Shown: positions 16,484 through 25,213, counted from the stretch's first letter. The stretch: 50,655 nt of DNA from JABISG01 sp963581435 (GCA_963581435.1 CAUZOL010000007.1:1-50655), one strand, 5' to 3'. Translations and numbers: made by a program. Notes: generated from the sequence alone by a model not told the origin.

Positions 16484-17512
16484 TCAATCCCATCCGTGAG
16501 CGTTGCGAACCTTAATCATCACATCGAGGATCGTGTTCCAGGTCGCTGGCGTTTCCAGCATTTCGTTGGGGAACATGCAGCCGTCCCAGCAGATGTGTTG
16601 GATGCCACGCTCGGTGGCTCCTTCGAGCCAGTAGTTGGCGCATTCGACGATGTCGAGTTTGCCGTTGGGGTCGTCGGCGGGGCAGTGTTTACCGGTTTTG
16701 TCGTGGCTGCCGGTACCGTGAACCGAACCGTCGTTCTGGGCGATGTGGAAGTCGATCGTCCAGGGACGCAGCGCGTCGGTCATGGTGGTGTAAGCCGCCT
16801 TGAATTCTTCGTCGCTGTAACCCTCTTGCAGCAGGGCATGCTCGGGCGCGTTGTAGCCGAGCAGGTAAAGATACGTGTGTGCCATGTCGGCCTGGAAGCC
16901 GACGGTCTTGGGCATATCGACTGCTTCGAGCAGGTTGAGCATGTCCTTCCACGAGTGCATGCCGGCCCAGCAGATTTCGCCTTCGGCAGCGAGGCGTTCA
17001 CCGTAACCCTCGGCAACTTTGGCCGCCTCGCGGAACGTCTCGGCGATGATCTTCGTGTTGCCTTCGGGATCGGCGGCCCAATCGGCGGGACTGCCGGCAG
17101 AGTCGATGCGAATCACGCCGTACTTGCGAATACCGTGTTCGTTGAACACCTTCGCAATTCGGCAAGCTTTCTCGACGGCAAGCACAAACTTCTTGCGGGC
17201 TTCTTCGTCGCCCATGGCCGAGTCGCCAACCGTTCCCGGCCAAACCGGCGCGACGAGTGAACCGACGACGAGATCGTGCGCGGAAATCTTGTCGGCAATC
17301 GCCTTGAGTTCATCATCCGAGGCATCGGGATCGGTATGCGGATGAAAGAGGAAATAGTCGATGCCGTCGTACTTGACGCCGTTCACCTCAGCGGCAGCGG
17401 TCAATTCGAGCATGCGATCGAGGGACATGTCGGGCTCATCACCACCCTGGCTCTTCTTACCGACCAAACCGGGCCACATAGCGTTGTGTAATTTCGGGGA
17501 TGCGTGTGTCAT
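16484..17512 (-). CDS. Sugar phosphate isomerase/epimerase-like TIM barrel
   Basis: 342 residues from ATG 17512, chosen for the AAGGAG upstream. The xylose isomerase-like (AP endonuclease 2) barrel has candidate metal ligands in RLAAEGEICWAG (Glu), GFQADMAHTYL (Asp/His) and TIDFHIAQNDGSVHGTGSHD (His). These enzymes isomerise or epimerise ketoses and cyclitols. Located between the Uma2-like gene and the Gfo/Idh oxidoreductase, 84 bp from each, it probably acts with the oxidoreductase on the same substrate. Cytoplasmic. Confidence 0.78.
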   Translation of the reverse strand: MTHASPKLHNAMWPGLVGKKSQGGDEPDMSLDRMLELTAAAEVNGVKYDGIDYFLFHPHTDPDASDDELKAIADKISAHDLVVGSLVAPVWPGTVGDSAMGDEEARKKFVLAVEKACRIAKVFNEHGIRKYGVIRIDSAGSPADWAADPEGNTKIIAETFREAAKVAEGYGERLAAEGEICWAGMHSWKDMLNLLEAVDMPKTVGFQADMAHTYLYLLGYNAPEHALLQEGYSDEEFKAAYTTMTDALRPWTIDFHIAQNDGSVHGTGSHDKTGKHCPADDPNGKLDIVECANYWLEGATERGIQHICWDGCMFPNEMLETPATWNTILDVMIKVRNAHGWD

Positions 17513-17596
17513 GGTTGTTGCTCCTTTATCGGTGGCGGCGCAGTGTTTCCTGTTCGCGCCGACTATCGACACGCGGGACTGCAAATCCTTATGAAA

Positions 17597-18175
17597 TCAT
17601 TTCTTCAGAAACAAATCTCTCACCGCAACGCAAAAACCCGGTAGTTCCGGTTCGGCAGTTAAATCCTGGCTGGCGTTGCGTAGAGTCGCGTTCGCATTGG
17701 CCCGGTGAATCGTAACCGTCCGCAAATCGGGGTCGGCGATCCAAACTTGTCTGGTTCCAGTGGACAAGTAGCGGCGGATTTTTTCGACGACACCTTCGTG
17801 AGTATCGCTCGGTGAAAGGACTTCGACCGCAATGATCGGCGGGCCGTCAAAGAGAGAATCTTCTTCGCACTGCCGAACCGCATCCTTACCTTCATAGTAG
17901 ACGACGTCTACGCCGACGATCAGATCTGGGTCTGTTGCCAATCGGCAACGTACCTCGCCCGAAGCAACGACTCCGTCAGTCTCCGCTTGTTCGTCCAGCC
18001 AATTGTCGAGCATCTTGCTGATGCGGGTTACCGCCTTGGAATGCTTTGGGCTTCGTGTCGTCACAGGTCGCTCCACTAGAACGCCGTCGATCAATTCTCG
18101 CGTCACGCCTTCTTCGTCCGCTAGTTGTAGGAACTCGTCGGTTGTCATCGGCCGGGTTGTGGCGTCGGTAGCCAT
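17597..18175 (-). CDS. Uma2 family endonuclease-fold protein (DUF820)
   Basis: 192 residues. The N-terminus MTTDEFLQLADEEGVTRELI, followed by DGVLVERP, is the standard Uma2 start. The PD-(D/E)xK core is visible: LIVGVDVVYYEG (acidic residue), PPIIAVEVLSPSDT (Glu) and EGVVEKIRRYLSTGTRQVWI (Lys-containing helix). The family is greatly expanded in cyanobacteria and planctomycetes; a nuclease activity is inferred from the fold and the biological role is unknown. It interrupts an otherwise metabolic gene set. Confidence 0.85.
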   Translation of the reverse strand: MATDATTRPMTTDEFLQLADEEGVTRELIDGVLVERPVTTRSPKHSKAVTRISKMLDNWLDEQAETDGVVASGEVRCRLATDPDLIVGVDVVYYEGKDAVRQCEEDSLFDGPPIIAVEVLSPSDTHEGVVEKIRRYLSTGTRQVWIADPDLRTVTIHRANANATLRNASQDLTAEPELPGFCVAVRDLFLKK

Positions 18176-18306
18176 CGGCTTATCTCAACAGGGTGAAGAA
18201 GAACTAAAATCGCACTGCCATGTTCATGGTATTCGACGTGACGAAAACGAACCAGCCGCTTTCGACAGCAAGCTGTCGGTTTGGGTTTTCGTGCGGCTGC
18301 GACGCC

Positions 18307-19524
18307 TTACTTTCTGTGATCGCCGACGGCTGGGGCGTTTGGTTGTGCGCCGGGGCCGAAGTATCGCAGGCCGACCAACGGTTCGGTGCCGGTGTTTTCG
18401 AAGGTTACGCCTTCGTTGGCTTTCTTGCAGGTGACGAAGACTTCGTCCTCGGTCATTTCGCCGAAGCGGATCATGACGGGGGATTGCAGGGTGAGGTTTT
18501 CGACTTTGCCACTCCCTTGCGTGGTGATCCAGCCGTAGGCGCCGCCATCTTTGATGGTGCACTTCGCGCCGGGTTGGAGGGTGAGTTCCTTGGCGGTGAA
18601 GAGTTGATCGCCGTTGACTTTTCCGTAGACGACCCAACGGTCGCACCAGTTGTCGCCCTCTTCGGAAACGATCGGTTCGAGGTAGTTGGAATCTTTGTAG
18701 TTCGGATCGACGTTCTTGTCCCAGTCGAGGGCATCGACCAGGTAGGTGTTGTCGTTGTGAAACTCTTCCGGGAAGTCCTTCGTCAACAGCGAGCGGGGAA
18801 CCATGCGGCCTTCGACCAGCGACTGGTACATGCCGAAAACATCGCTGCCCCACTGCGGCTCGTAGGTGACGAGCGAACCGGGCGCGTGCAGCACGCATGG
18901 CGGAATGAGCCAGCCGGTTCCCGGTTTGAGACGGTATGCCTTCGAGAGATCGAGAATGCCGTTGTCGCCGTCGTTCCAGCGGTCGAGACAATCGACGACA
19001 TCCTGTTTGCTGGTGCCAGGTTCGAGGCCCATGAACGTGTAGGGGAAGTTGTTGCCAATGGCGTTCATTTGCGGGGGGAAGTAATAACTTTCCGGCTTGC
19101 CTTCCTGCCCGACCTTTGCCGCCTGTTCGGCATTCTGGTGCATGTGGTGGGGGATGGGGCCCATGTTGTCGAAGAATTTAGAATAGACGGGCCACTTCTG
19201 GTATTTGTCCCAGATATCGTTGCCGATGATTTCGCCCCCCAAATCGGCGACGGCATCGCGGAGTAGAAAACGTTCGCCGTCCAGCACGCAATACGAAAGC
19301 CCTTCGTCTTCGTTGCGGTTTTCGTTGGCGGCTTCGGTCGTCGAACCGAACCAGCGTTCGTCGATTCCGCCGCGATGCATGCCGAGCGCGTAGTAGTCGG
19401 CGGGGTGCAGTTTCAACCGTCGGCCCGGCTGCAAGAACGAGCGAGGGACCCAGTTGGGAGCGAGCCGAAGAATGCCCTCACCTGCGGAGAGAGCGGACGT
19501 TGCAAGTTGATTGATGCTGGTCAT
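18307..19524 (-). CDS. Cupin protein related to class I mannose-6-phosphate isomerase
   Basis: 405 residues with two cupin-like halves. The motif GPIPHHMHQNAEQA (HxH pattern plus downstream ligands) and WLIPPCVLHAPGSL fit the metal site of type I phosphomannose isomerase-like cupins. The N-terminal LQPGRRLKLHPADYYA and GGIDERWFGSTTEA are the opening of the first domain. Its predicted role is isomerisation or binding of a sugar (phosphate). It is the first gene of the minus-strand set that includes the Uma2-like protein, the TIM-barrel isomerase and the Gfo/Idh oxidoreductase. The exact substrate is unknown. Confidence 0.6.
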   Translation of the reverse strand: MTSINQLATSALSAGEGILRLAPNWVPRSFLQPGRRLKLHPADYYALGMHRGGIDERWFGSTTEAANENRNEDEGLSYCVLDGERFLLRDAVADLGGEIIGNDIWDKYQKWPVYSKFFDNMGPIPHHMHQNAEQAAKVGQEGKPESYYFPPQMNAIGNNFPYTFMGLEPGTSKQDVVDCLDRWNDGDNGILDLSKAYRLKPGTGWLIPPCVLHAPGSLVTYEPQWGSDVFGMYQSLVEGRMVPRSLLTKDFPEEFHNDNTYLVDALDWDKNVDPNYKDSNYLEPIVSEEGDNWCDRWVVYGKVNGDQLFTAKELTLQPGAKCTIKDGGAYGWITTQGSGKVENLTLQSPVMIRFGEMTEDEVFVTCKKANEGVTFENTGTEPLVGLRYFGPGAQPNAPAVGDHRK

Positions 19525-19846
19525 GGCGTAACAGCTTTCCTCGTGTGAATTTGGAGCGATGTATTATGTTTGACTTATGGTTTCAGCGGTTGAAATGACC
19601 GGAATTGGGCCATTTTGGCTCGATTCGAGCAGAAAAGCAACCGGTCAGAACTCGTGGACAGGGCTACTTAGTCTTTCAACACGAAAATGACGTATGGGTG
19701 CCTGGGGTCGAAGCGACGTTTTCGGAGCGCAGCCCGCGGTTTTGAGAATTGAAAATTTCACGAGCGCTCGCTGTGGCATCGAAGACTCTGCCACAGGCAC
19801 CCTTTTGCTCTGACTGATAGCCAACGACCGATTCGCACCGCGATGG
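19525..19846. other. Intergenic region with palindrome
   Basis: No gene is seen. Near its left end (19764-19805) a palindrome is made from TGTGGCA/TGCCACA with the flank ACAGGCACCC; a partner TGGGTGCCTG lies near 19695. This again looks like a REP-type intergenic repeat. The rest, upstream of the cupin gene, presumably holds its promoter. Confidence 0.45.
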
Positions 19847-21082
19847 TCATGCTTGTCGCACGCGGCCGAAGGTGTGTTGGGCCGATGGCAGAAACAGGCA
19901 GGTCTCCGCGCCACCGAGCAAACGCGCCGCTTCCTTGCCGTTTGCCAGCGGTGTCATGAACAACTCTTCCACAACATCGCCGTCCAGTTTGCTGAGAAGG
20001 TAGACGTCGGCCCAGTCGGCTGCGGCTGCGAGTTGCGTGGCGGGAGTCAGATCGGGGGGGAGAAATGTGCGCAGCGGCTGAATGGCATCGCCCGGCGTTT
20101 CGCTCTCGCGCAGCAATTGCATGCCCGGCCCCGTTTCGGCCGACAACTCCGAGAGGATCACAATCTTGCCGCCGTTATCGACGAGGTTGCGGGCCGACTC
20201 GAGCGCTGCACCAACTTGTCTCCAATCGTGTCCGGCGGCGTCACAATCGATGGCGGCGATGACAATCTTCGGCCGGGAGTCGAGTTCGACGAGCCAGAAC
20301 TCCGTGAGCAACTGTTTTGCACGGGCGAAGACGGAATCGATTGCGCCGGCGAGAATCTTCGCGGCACCGTTGCCGACCGAGGCAACCACTTGGATAGAGA
20401 ATTGCGTACCGAGCATCCAGCCGACATCGTCGATCATCTGCCGCAGTGGACGATCGTCGTCGGGGCCAAGCTCGCGGTGTCCCTGTCCGTGGGCGAGTCC
20501 GAGTGCTTCGGTGTTGGAAAGCCCTGGATAAAATGCGCTGTGAGTACCGCGAAAGCCCAAGAGAGAATCAAAGGCCACTTCGCCAATTGAAAGGACAACG
20601 TCGGCCTCGGTCACATCACGAGCGAGGTAGACTCGCTCACCGCTGGCGGTGGCGGCCAGATAACCACAGACTTCCGATTCGGTGGGGTCGTGAATTTTCC
20701 ATTCGACGAGATTCTTGATGTTTTCAGGCAGGACAGCCCGCGGGTCGGATTGTGAACCGGAACACAAAGCGGCCGGTTGCAGAATGGTAACGTCGGCCGG
20801 ATCGACGTCGCGATGGGAAAGCATCGCCCAGATTTCGCCGATGATTTCCGCTGCCATCGGCGTGTCACGATCAAGCACCAGCAGCACCCGGTCGCCGGGA
20901 ATGACTGCCTGTTCGAGCGGCGGAAAATCGAGCGGGGCCGCAAGCACAGTGCGGATTTCGCCCACGACATCCGCCAACGGTGCCGGCGGTGTGGGAACTG
21001 CGACGACGCGACTCGCATCGATTTCGCACTCGAAACTGGCGTCTGCGCCAAAATTCAGTTGGATTGTGGTCTTGGTGGTCAG
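19847..21082 (-). CDS. LarA-like nickel-dependent racemase family protein (DUF2088)
   Basis: The frame is LarA-like from IQLNFGADASFECEIDASRV, which is coded upstream of the first standard start (TTG 20977). No ATG, GTG or TTG exists between there and the upstream stop, so a CTG at 21080-21082 is the most plausible start (411 residues). Other motifs: ALCSGSQSDPRAVLPENIKN, GEVAFDSLLGFRGTHSAFYP and NTEALGLAHGQGHRELGPDD. LarA racemises lactate or other 2-hydroxyacids with a pincer nickel cofactor; the typical 'HxxxH' catalytic region is not clear here, so racemase activity is unproven. Divergent from the sigma factor gene. Confidence 0.65.
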   Translation of the reverse strand: MTTKTTIQLNFGADASFECEIDASRVVAVPTPPAPLADVVGEIRTVLAAPLDFPPLEQAVIPGDRVLLVLDRDTPMAAEIIGEIWAMLSHRDVDPADVTILQPAALCSGSQSDPRAVLPENIKNLVEWKIHDPTESEVCGYLAATASGERVYLARDVTEADVVLSIGEVAFDSLLGFRGTHSAFYPGLSNTEALGLAHGQGHRELGPDDDRPLRQMIDDVGWMLGTQFSIQVVASVGNGAAKILAGAIDSVFARAKQLLTEFWLVELDSRPKIVIAAIDCDAAGHDWRQVGAALESARNLVDNGGKIVILSELSAETGPGMQLLRESETPGDAIQPLRTFLPPDLTPATQLAAAADWADVYLLSKLDGDVVEELFMTPLANGKEAARLLGGAETCLFLPSAQHTFGRVRQA

Positions 21083-21233
21083 GGTTCCGGTTCTCGCGAT
21101 GTAATTTTTCGGTGATTGGAGTTCTTTTAAGTCGGTGCGTTAACTCGTTTCGTTTCGGGCCGACACACATTATGATTAACAACCCCCACCATGATTGACA
21201 ACTAAAGTGCAAAGGGTCAATGGGAGCCGCTTG

Positions 21234-21827
21234 ATGACGGAAGACGATCAACTGATGATCCGTATCCAAAGCGGTGAGGCGTGCGCGTTCGAAGAATTAG
21301 TGAACAAATATCAGAGTGCATTGCACGGGTTCTTTTATCGCAACACGCGCGACGCCCAGTTGGCCGAAGACCTGTCGCAGGAAACGTTGCTGCGGGTTTT
21401 CAATCAGTCGTGGGATTACCTGCCAGTGGGGCGATTTCGCGGCTGGATGTACCGCATTGGCCGTAATCTGATGATCGACAACATCCGACGGCAATCGCAC
21501 GATGCGCTGGTGCGAGCGGTCAAAGGGGCCGGAAAAGACGAGCAGGACATGCTGGCACGCATTGCCGGCGAGTTTCTGTCGCCGGAAGAAAAGGCCAGCC
21601 AACACGAGTTGGCGGCGATGGTGAATGAGTTACTGGAAGAGATACCAGCCGAGCAGCGGCTCACGTTCACGCTGCATCATTTTTCGGGTCTCTCGCTGCC
21701 GGAAGTGGCCGACGTCACGGAAACGACGACCGCAACCGCTAAAAGCCGATTGCGGCTGGCCCGGGAAAAACTGCAACTGAAGCTAAAACGACGCGGGCTG
21801 CATGCCCCAAATGTTGGACGAGATTGA
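21234..21827 (+). CDS. ECF-type RNA polymerase sigma factor
   Basis: 197 residues from ATG 21234 (GGGAG ribosome site). Sigma region 2 at about 8-80: FEELVNKYQSALHGFFYRNT, then DAQLAEDLSQETLLRVF and WMYRIGRNLMIDNIRRQ. Region 4 at about 130-185: EEIPAEQRLTFTLHHFSGLS then LPEVADVTETTTATAKSRLR. It directs core RNA polymerase to stress-type promoters. No anti-sigma factor gene follows; the next gene in the same direction is a PspA-like protein. Such factors are often autoregulated. Confidence 0.9.
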   Translation: MTEDDQLMIRIQSGEACAFEELVNKYQSALHGFFYRNTRDAQLAEDLSQETLLRVFNQSWDYLPVGRFRGWMYRIGRNLMIDNIRRQSHDALVRAVKGAGKDEQDMLARIAGEFLSPEEKASQHELAAMVNELLEEIPAEQRLTFTLHHFSGLSLPEVADVTETTTATAKSRLRLAREKLQLKLKRRGLHAPNVGRD

Positions 21828-21831
21828 TAAT

Positions 21832-21873
21832 GTCCCAATTGATCGGGACAACCGATTGTTCGGGACGACCGAT
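21832..21873 (+). promoter_or_regulatory. Repeated CGGGACNACCGAT motif, possible operator
   Basis: GTCCC-AATTGATC-GGGAC (21832-21849) is a dyad, and CGGGACAACCGAT (21844-21856) is repeated as CGGGACGACCGAT (21861-21873), 17 bases apart. It lies in the 144-bp gap between the sigma factor and the PspA-like gene, so it may be a regulator site or terminator for that pair. No matching regulator is known to me. Confidence 0.35.
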
Positions 21874-21971
21874 ACGACTTTCAATACAACAACGACAATT
21901 TTCCTGAATCGAATGATCCCCGGCGAGCATTTGCCCGTTGGTTAGATTGAACCCGATGCCGGAGAGACGCA

Positions 21972-22520
21972 ATGAGTTATTTCAGCCGGTTGACAGACAT
22001 TGTGACCTGCAGCCTCAGCGACATTTTGGCCAACGAAGCCGACCCGGCTTCGGCGATTGGGCAGATCATCCGCGAGATGGATGAGGGCCTGTCCGGCGCA
22101 ACGCGAAGTGTGAATACGGCTGCTGCGAATGCCGAGCGGATTCGCAAGGAAATCGACGAACACTCCTCAAAGGTGGAGTTCTGGACGACTGAGGCGAAGG
22201 AGAAACTTCAGGCGGGTGCAGATGACCAGGCACGGTTGGCTTTGGCCCGCCGGCGCGAGGTCGATGACCTGATTGCCGGCTTGGATTTGCAACGCAAGGC
22301 GGCGCTGGCAACTCAGGAACACCTGACGACGACGCTGCATGCGCTCGAAGCCCGATTGGCCGATGCCCGACGCCGACAGCAGCAGTTGACGACAGGCGAA
22401 TCCGGGGAACCCGAAGCGGCACCCACTGCGGACGCATCGGCGACGGTGCCGAGCGAATCACGCGCCGCCGAAATCGAAAGCGATCTGGAAGCGCTGCGAC
22501 GCGAGTTGGAACAGTCGTAG
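21972..22520 (+). CDS. PspA/IM30 family protein
   Basis: 182 residues. The N-terminus MSYFSRLTDIVTCSLSDILA, then DPASAIGQIIREMDEGLSGA, is the amphipathic helix and helix 1 of PspA/Vipp1 proteins. The rest is a long charged coiled coil with KVEFWTTEAKEKLQAGADDQ and ARLALARRREVDDL. These ESCRT-III-like proteins bind and repair stressed cytoplasmic membrane. Shorter than classical PspA (about 220). The upstream ECF sigma factor suggests membrane-stress control. The tail is Ala/Glu-rich. Confidence 0.8.
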   Translation: MSYFSRLTDIVTCSLSDILANEADPASAIGQIIREMDEGLSGATRSVNTAAANAERIRKEIDEHSSKVEFWTTEAKEKLQAGADDQARLALARRREVDDLIAGLDLQRKAALATQEHLTTTLHALEARLADARRRQQQLTTGESGEPEAAPTADASATVPSESRAAEIESDLEALRRELEQS

Positions 22521-22593
22521 TGTGGCTGCGCCACACGCGGAGAGCTTAGAGTCGAGAGCCAAGAGCCAGAAGTTTGTTCCGGCTCTCGACTCT
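22520..22593. terminator. Bidirectional terminator region with two hairpins
   Basis: Two stems lie between the convergent PspA-like gene and the TPR lipoprotein gene: GTGTGGC-TGC-GCCACAC at 22520-22536, and AGAGTCGAGAGCC (22548-22560) pairing with GGCTCTCGACTCT (22581-22593). The first begins on the PspA stop codon. No strong U-run follows, so termination is inferred from position and pairing. Confidence 0.5.
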
Positions 22594-22625
22594 TCGCTCT
22601 TGTCTCGGGACTCTTGTCTCTTCGC

Positions 22626-23972
22626 CTATTGCAGTGACTTTTCGATGCTGGGGTCGAGGGCGACGGCACGTTCGAAGCTCTTGCGTGCCTGTTCATCATT
22701 GCCTTGGCTCTTGAGTGCTTTGGCCCGCATCAGGTAGGCTTGGGCAACAGTCGCATCGAAGCGTTTGGCCTTGACGAAATCAGCAATGGCCTTTTCGAAG
22801 TCGCCTTTCTTCATCCACACGTCGCCACGAATGGAATAAGCTTCCTGGTGTGGTTGGATGGAGATGGCGTTTCCGCAATCGTCGATCACGCGGTCCAACT
22901 TACCCTTGCTGAACCAGTACGCGGCGCGGGCGGACAAGGCTTGGGCGTACTGTGGATCGGCTTTGACGGCACGGTTGAAGTCTTCCAGCGCGGCCGATTC
23001 TTCACCGCCGTCGAGCAGGTGGTGGGCGCGTTCAACATACTTGGCAGAGTTCCGCGGTTGGCGGGCGAGAGCAATATTCAGTACTGCCAGTTGTTTCAAC
23101 CAGTTGAGCTTGTCCCCGTCTGCGTCGGCCTGATTCTGCATGCCCAGTTTCAAGTAGGCTGCCTGTCGCTGCAGGTAGAAGTTGGGAGTGTTGGGAGATT
23201 TTTCGATGGCCTTGGTGAAGCTACTCGCTGAACTGCGATAGTCTTCCATCGCGAAGTAGGTCAGCCCCATATTGTTGTAGGAATTGACCGATTCGGGATT
23301 GATCTGGATCGCCTTCTTGAAGTCTTTCAGTGCGTTGTCAAACTTCTTGGCTTGCAGGTACGTGAAGCCCCGGTTGTTGTAGACATCGCTGCTGTCGGGC
23401 TTAATTTTCAGCGCCTGGTCGAACGCGGCGATGGCCTGCTGGTATTCCTTCTTGGCAACGTGTGCCAAGCCCAGGAACTGAATCGGTTCAATCTCTTTGG
23501 GATCGAGTTCGATCGACTTCTCGAGATCGGCGATCGCCTTGTCGGCGAGTCGGCGGGAAAGGAAGAAGTATCCCCGCGAGTAGTAGAGGCGGGCGCGTTT
23601 CGGATCGAGCCGGATGGCTGCACTGTAGTCGGCCAGCGCGTTGGCATCCAGGCGAGCCAGTGCGTGGGCGCGTGCTCGTTGATAGAAGGCTTCGGAATTC
23701 TCCGCGTCGAGACCGATTGCCTGACTGAGTGACTCGATGGCTTTGCCGGCTTGCCGCTGTTCGATGTATGCCTTGCCCCGTTCCACGAGCGCAGCGGTCG
23801 TTGCTTCCGTTTTCGAGGCTGCCGCCTTCTTGCCACCATTCTTCGAGGCGTCTTTAGACGAGGAAGACTTGGCGGCGGTCCCCTGTTTGGAATCCGCTTC
23901 GCCGGCCTGGTCGGTATCGGAGCCGCAACCGGCCATCAGCATTACAGTGAGAAGCAGCGAGATCTTGCGCAT
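22626..23972 (-). CDS. TPR-repeat lipoprotein
   Basis: 448 residues from ATG 23972. The signal sequence MRKISLLLTVMLMAGC has a lipobox with Cys16, then a Lys/Ala/Ser-rich linker and about ten tetratricopeptide repeats, for example AFYQRARAHALARLDANALA, IDLEK-type helices, VYNNRGFTYLQAKKFDNAL and SYNNMGLTYFAMEDYRSSA. A periplasm-facing, membrane-anchored scaffold is predicted. A second, shorter TPR lipoprotein lies at 34104-34673. The open frame upstream to 24089 is not needed. Confidence 0.85.
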   Translation of the reverse strand: MRKISLLLTVMLMAGCGSDTDQAGEADSKQGTAAKSSSSKDASKNGGKKAAASKTEATTAALVERGKAYIEQRQAGKAIESLSQAIGLDAENSEAFYQRARAHALARLDANALADYSAAIRLDPKRARLYYSRGYFFLSRRLADKAIADLEKSIELDPKEIEPIQFLGLAHVAKKEYQQAIAAFDQALKIKPDSSDVYNNRGFTYLQAKKFDNALKDFKKAIQINPESVNSYNNMGLTYFAMEDYRSSASSFTKAIEKSPNTPNFYLQRQAAYLKLGMQNQADADGDKLNWLKQLAVLNIALARQPRNSAKYVERAHHLLDGGEESAALEDFNRAVKADPQYAQALSARAAYWFSKGKLDRVIDDCGNAISIQPHQEAYSIRGDVWMKKGDFEKAIADFVKAKRFDATVAQAYLMRAKALKSQGNDEQARKSFERAVALDPSIEKSLQ

Positions 23973-24181
23973 AGTGAGACTCCCGAGTGATTCGCTCGAG
24001 TTCAGCGATTCAGATTGGATGGGTGGCGAGAATTTTGAACGCGGAGGTGAGAGAGGCGGGGTTGTAGCGGCAGCCGGATTTCGTGTCAACGCCGATTCGC
24101 AGGAGACACGTGGATCGGGAGCACACTTTGCGCGCTCGGTTTGAACGCAAAGGACGCGAAGAAAAAGAACAACAAGAAATC

Positions 24182-24262
24182 AGGAGCCTGAAGCGCAAGC
24201 GAAGGAGCGGAAGGAGTTCGTTCACCTACCGTCATGCTCCTTCGCTTGCGCTTCAGGCTCCT
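24182..24262. repeat. Long inverted repeat, CTGAAGCGCAAGCGAAGG family
   Basis: Perfect 27-bp arms at 24182-24208 and 24236-24262 around a 27-base loop; the arm core is CCTGAAGCGCAAGCGAAGGA. The same core with 21-bp arms is at 27320-27388, and a degenerate form is at 31291-31343. It lies between the FKBP gene and the TPR lipoprotein start, within a 485-bp gap that has no gene. The family looks like a dispersed planctomycete intergenic palindrome. Confidence 0.75.
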
Positions 24263-24319
24263 ATTTGCGATCCTTTGCATCTTTGCGTTGAGAACAAAAC
24301 GCGTTGCGTGCCCTGCGGA

Positions 24320-24362
24320 AAAACAAAAAGCCCGGCTCCTTCACAATGAAGAGAGCCGGGCT
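24320..24362 (-). terminator. Rho-independent terminator of the FKBP gene
   Basis: On the minus strand the stem AGCCCGGCTC/GAGCCGGGCT (24353-24362 with 24329-24338) is followed directly by TTTTTGTTTTT. It is about 95 bp past the stop of the FKBP gene at 24458. The GC-rich stem plus T-run is the strongest intrinsic terminator in the window. Confidence 0.75.
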
Positions 24363-24388
24363 GTATTCGCAATTAGAGGTTCGTAGTG

Positions 24389-24404
24389 ACCGCATTCATG
24401 CGGT
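24389..24404. repeat. Palindromic repeat, GACCGCATTC family
   Basis: ACCGCA-TTCA-TGCGGT within CGTAGTGACCGCATTCATG. Related copies occur at 29971-29997, 31901-31931 (reverse orientation) and 34701-34732. All are intergenic. Confidence 0.55.
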
Positions 24405-24457
24405 TCGAGTGTTTCCCCGAAACCGAATGCTCTTGATACCAGTCACCGCAATCCTGG

Positions 24458-25213
24458 TTACTCAACAATTTCCAGCAGTTCGACCTCAAACACCAACATG
24501 GCGCCGGGAGTGATCAGGCCGCCCGCACGCGGGTTATCGCCATAAGCCAACTCCGCCGGCACGAACAACTTGTACTTCGCGCCGACCTTCATCAGTTGCA
24601 GCGCTTCCGTCCAACCTTTGATAACGCCGGAAACCGGGAATGTGGCCGGCTGATTTCGTTTGTAGGAACTGTCGAATTCCTTGCCGTTGAGCAGTGTGCC
24701 GCGGTAGTGTGTTTTGACGGTGTCGGTCGTCTTGGGCGACTTGCCTTTTCCTGCCTTCAGCACGATGTACTGCAATCCGCTTTTGGTGGTGACGACGCCT
24801 TTAGCTTTGCCGTTCTTGGCCAGAAAGGCGACGGCTTCTTTCTTGTTGTTGCCGACTGCCGCTTTGGCGTCGGCCGCTTTCTTGGCACGCATCTCTTCCT
24901 GGAACGCGGCCATCGCTTCGCGGATCTCTTCGTCTTTCAACTTGGGATCGACTTTCTTAAAGGCGTCAATGAGACCTTGGGCCAGCAGATCGAAATCAAC
25001 CTTGAGTCCGTCCTGCTCGAAGCTGCGGGAGATGTTACGGCCGATATTCAGCCCCAAGCCGTAGCTCGCTTTGTCTTTCGTCGTCTTGAACGGAGACTTG
25101 GAGTTCTCCTCTTTTTTCGCAGCGGGGGCTTTCTTCTTGGTCGTTTCATCCTGAGCATTCGAGACGCCTGTCAGCAGCCCCAACAAGCACAGGGCGATCG
25201 CACAACGTTTCAT
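24458..25213 (-). CDS. Exported FKBP-type peptidyl-prolyl isomerase
   Basis: 251 residues. The signal peptide MKRCAIALCLLGLLTGVSNA fixes the start at 25213. A Lys-rich linker follows, then an FkpA/Mip-like N-terminal dimerisation domain (about 40-140, with YGLGLNIGRNISRSFEQDGL). The FKBP domain (about 155-251) shows GLQYIVLKAGKGKSPKTTD, VKTHYRGTLLNGKEFDSSYK, VIKGWTEALQLMKVGAKYKL and ELAYGDNPRAGGLITPGAML. It would assist folding of exported proteins in the periplasm. It ends before a strong terminator and is divergent from cbiM. Confidence 0.9.
   Translation of the reverse strand: MKRCAIALCLLGLLTGVSNAQDETTKKKAPAAKKEENSKSPFKTTKDKASYGLGLNIGRNISRSFEQDGLKVDFDLLAQGLIDAFKKVDPKLKDEEIREAMAAFQEEMRAKKAADAKAAVGNNKKEAVAFLAKNGKAKGVVTTKSGLQYIVLKAGKGKSPKTTDTVKTHYRGTLLNGKEFDSSYKRNQPATFPVSGVIKGWTEALQLMKVGAKYKLFVPAELAYGDNPRAGGLITPGAMLVFEVELLEIVE

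Noticed and set aside
16445..17260. 271-codon plus-strand frame
   Set aside because: Shadow of the TIM-barrel isomerase gene, whose motifs and ribosome site are clear.
18220..19266. 348-codon plus-strand frame
   Set aside because: Shadow of the cupin gene; no motif of its own.
19853..20590. 245-codon plus-strand frame
   Set aside because: Shadow of the LarA-like gene.
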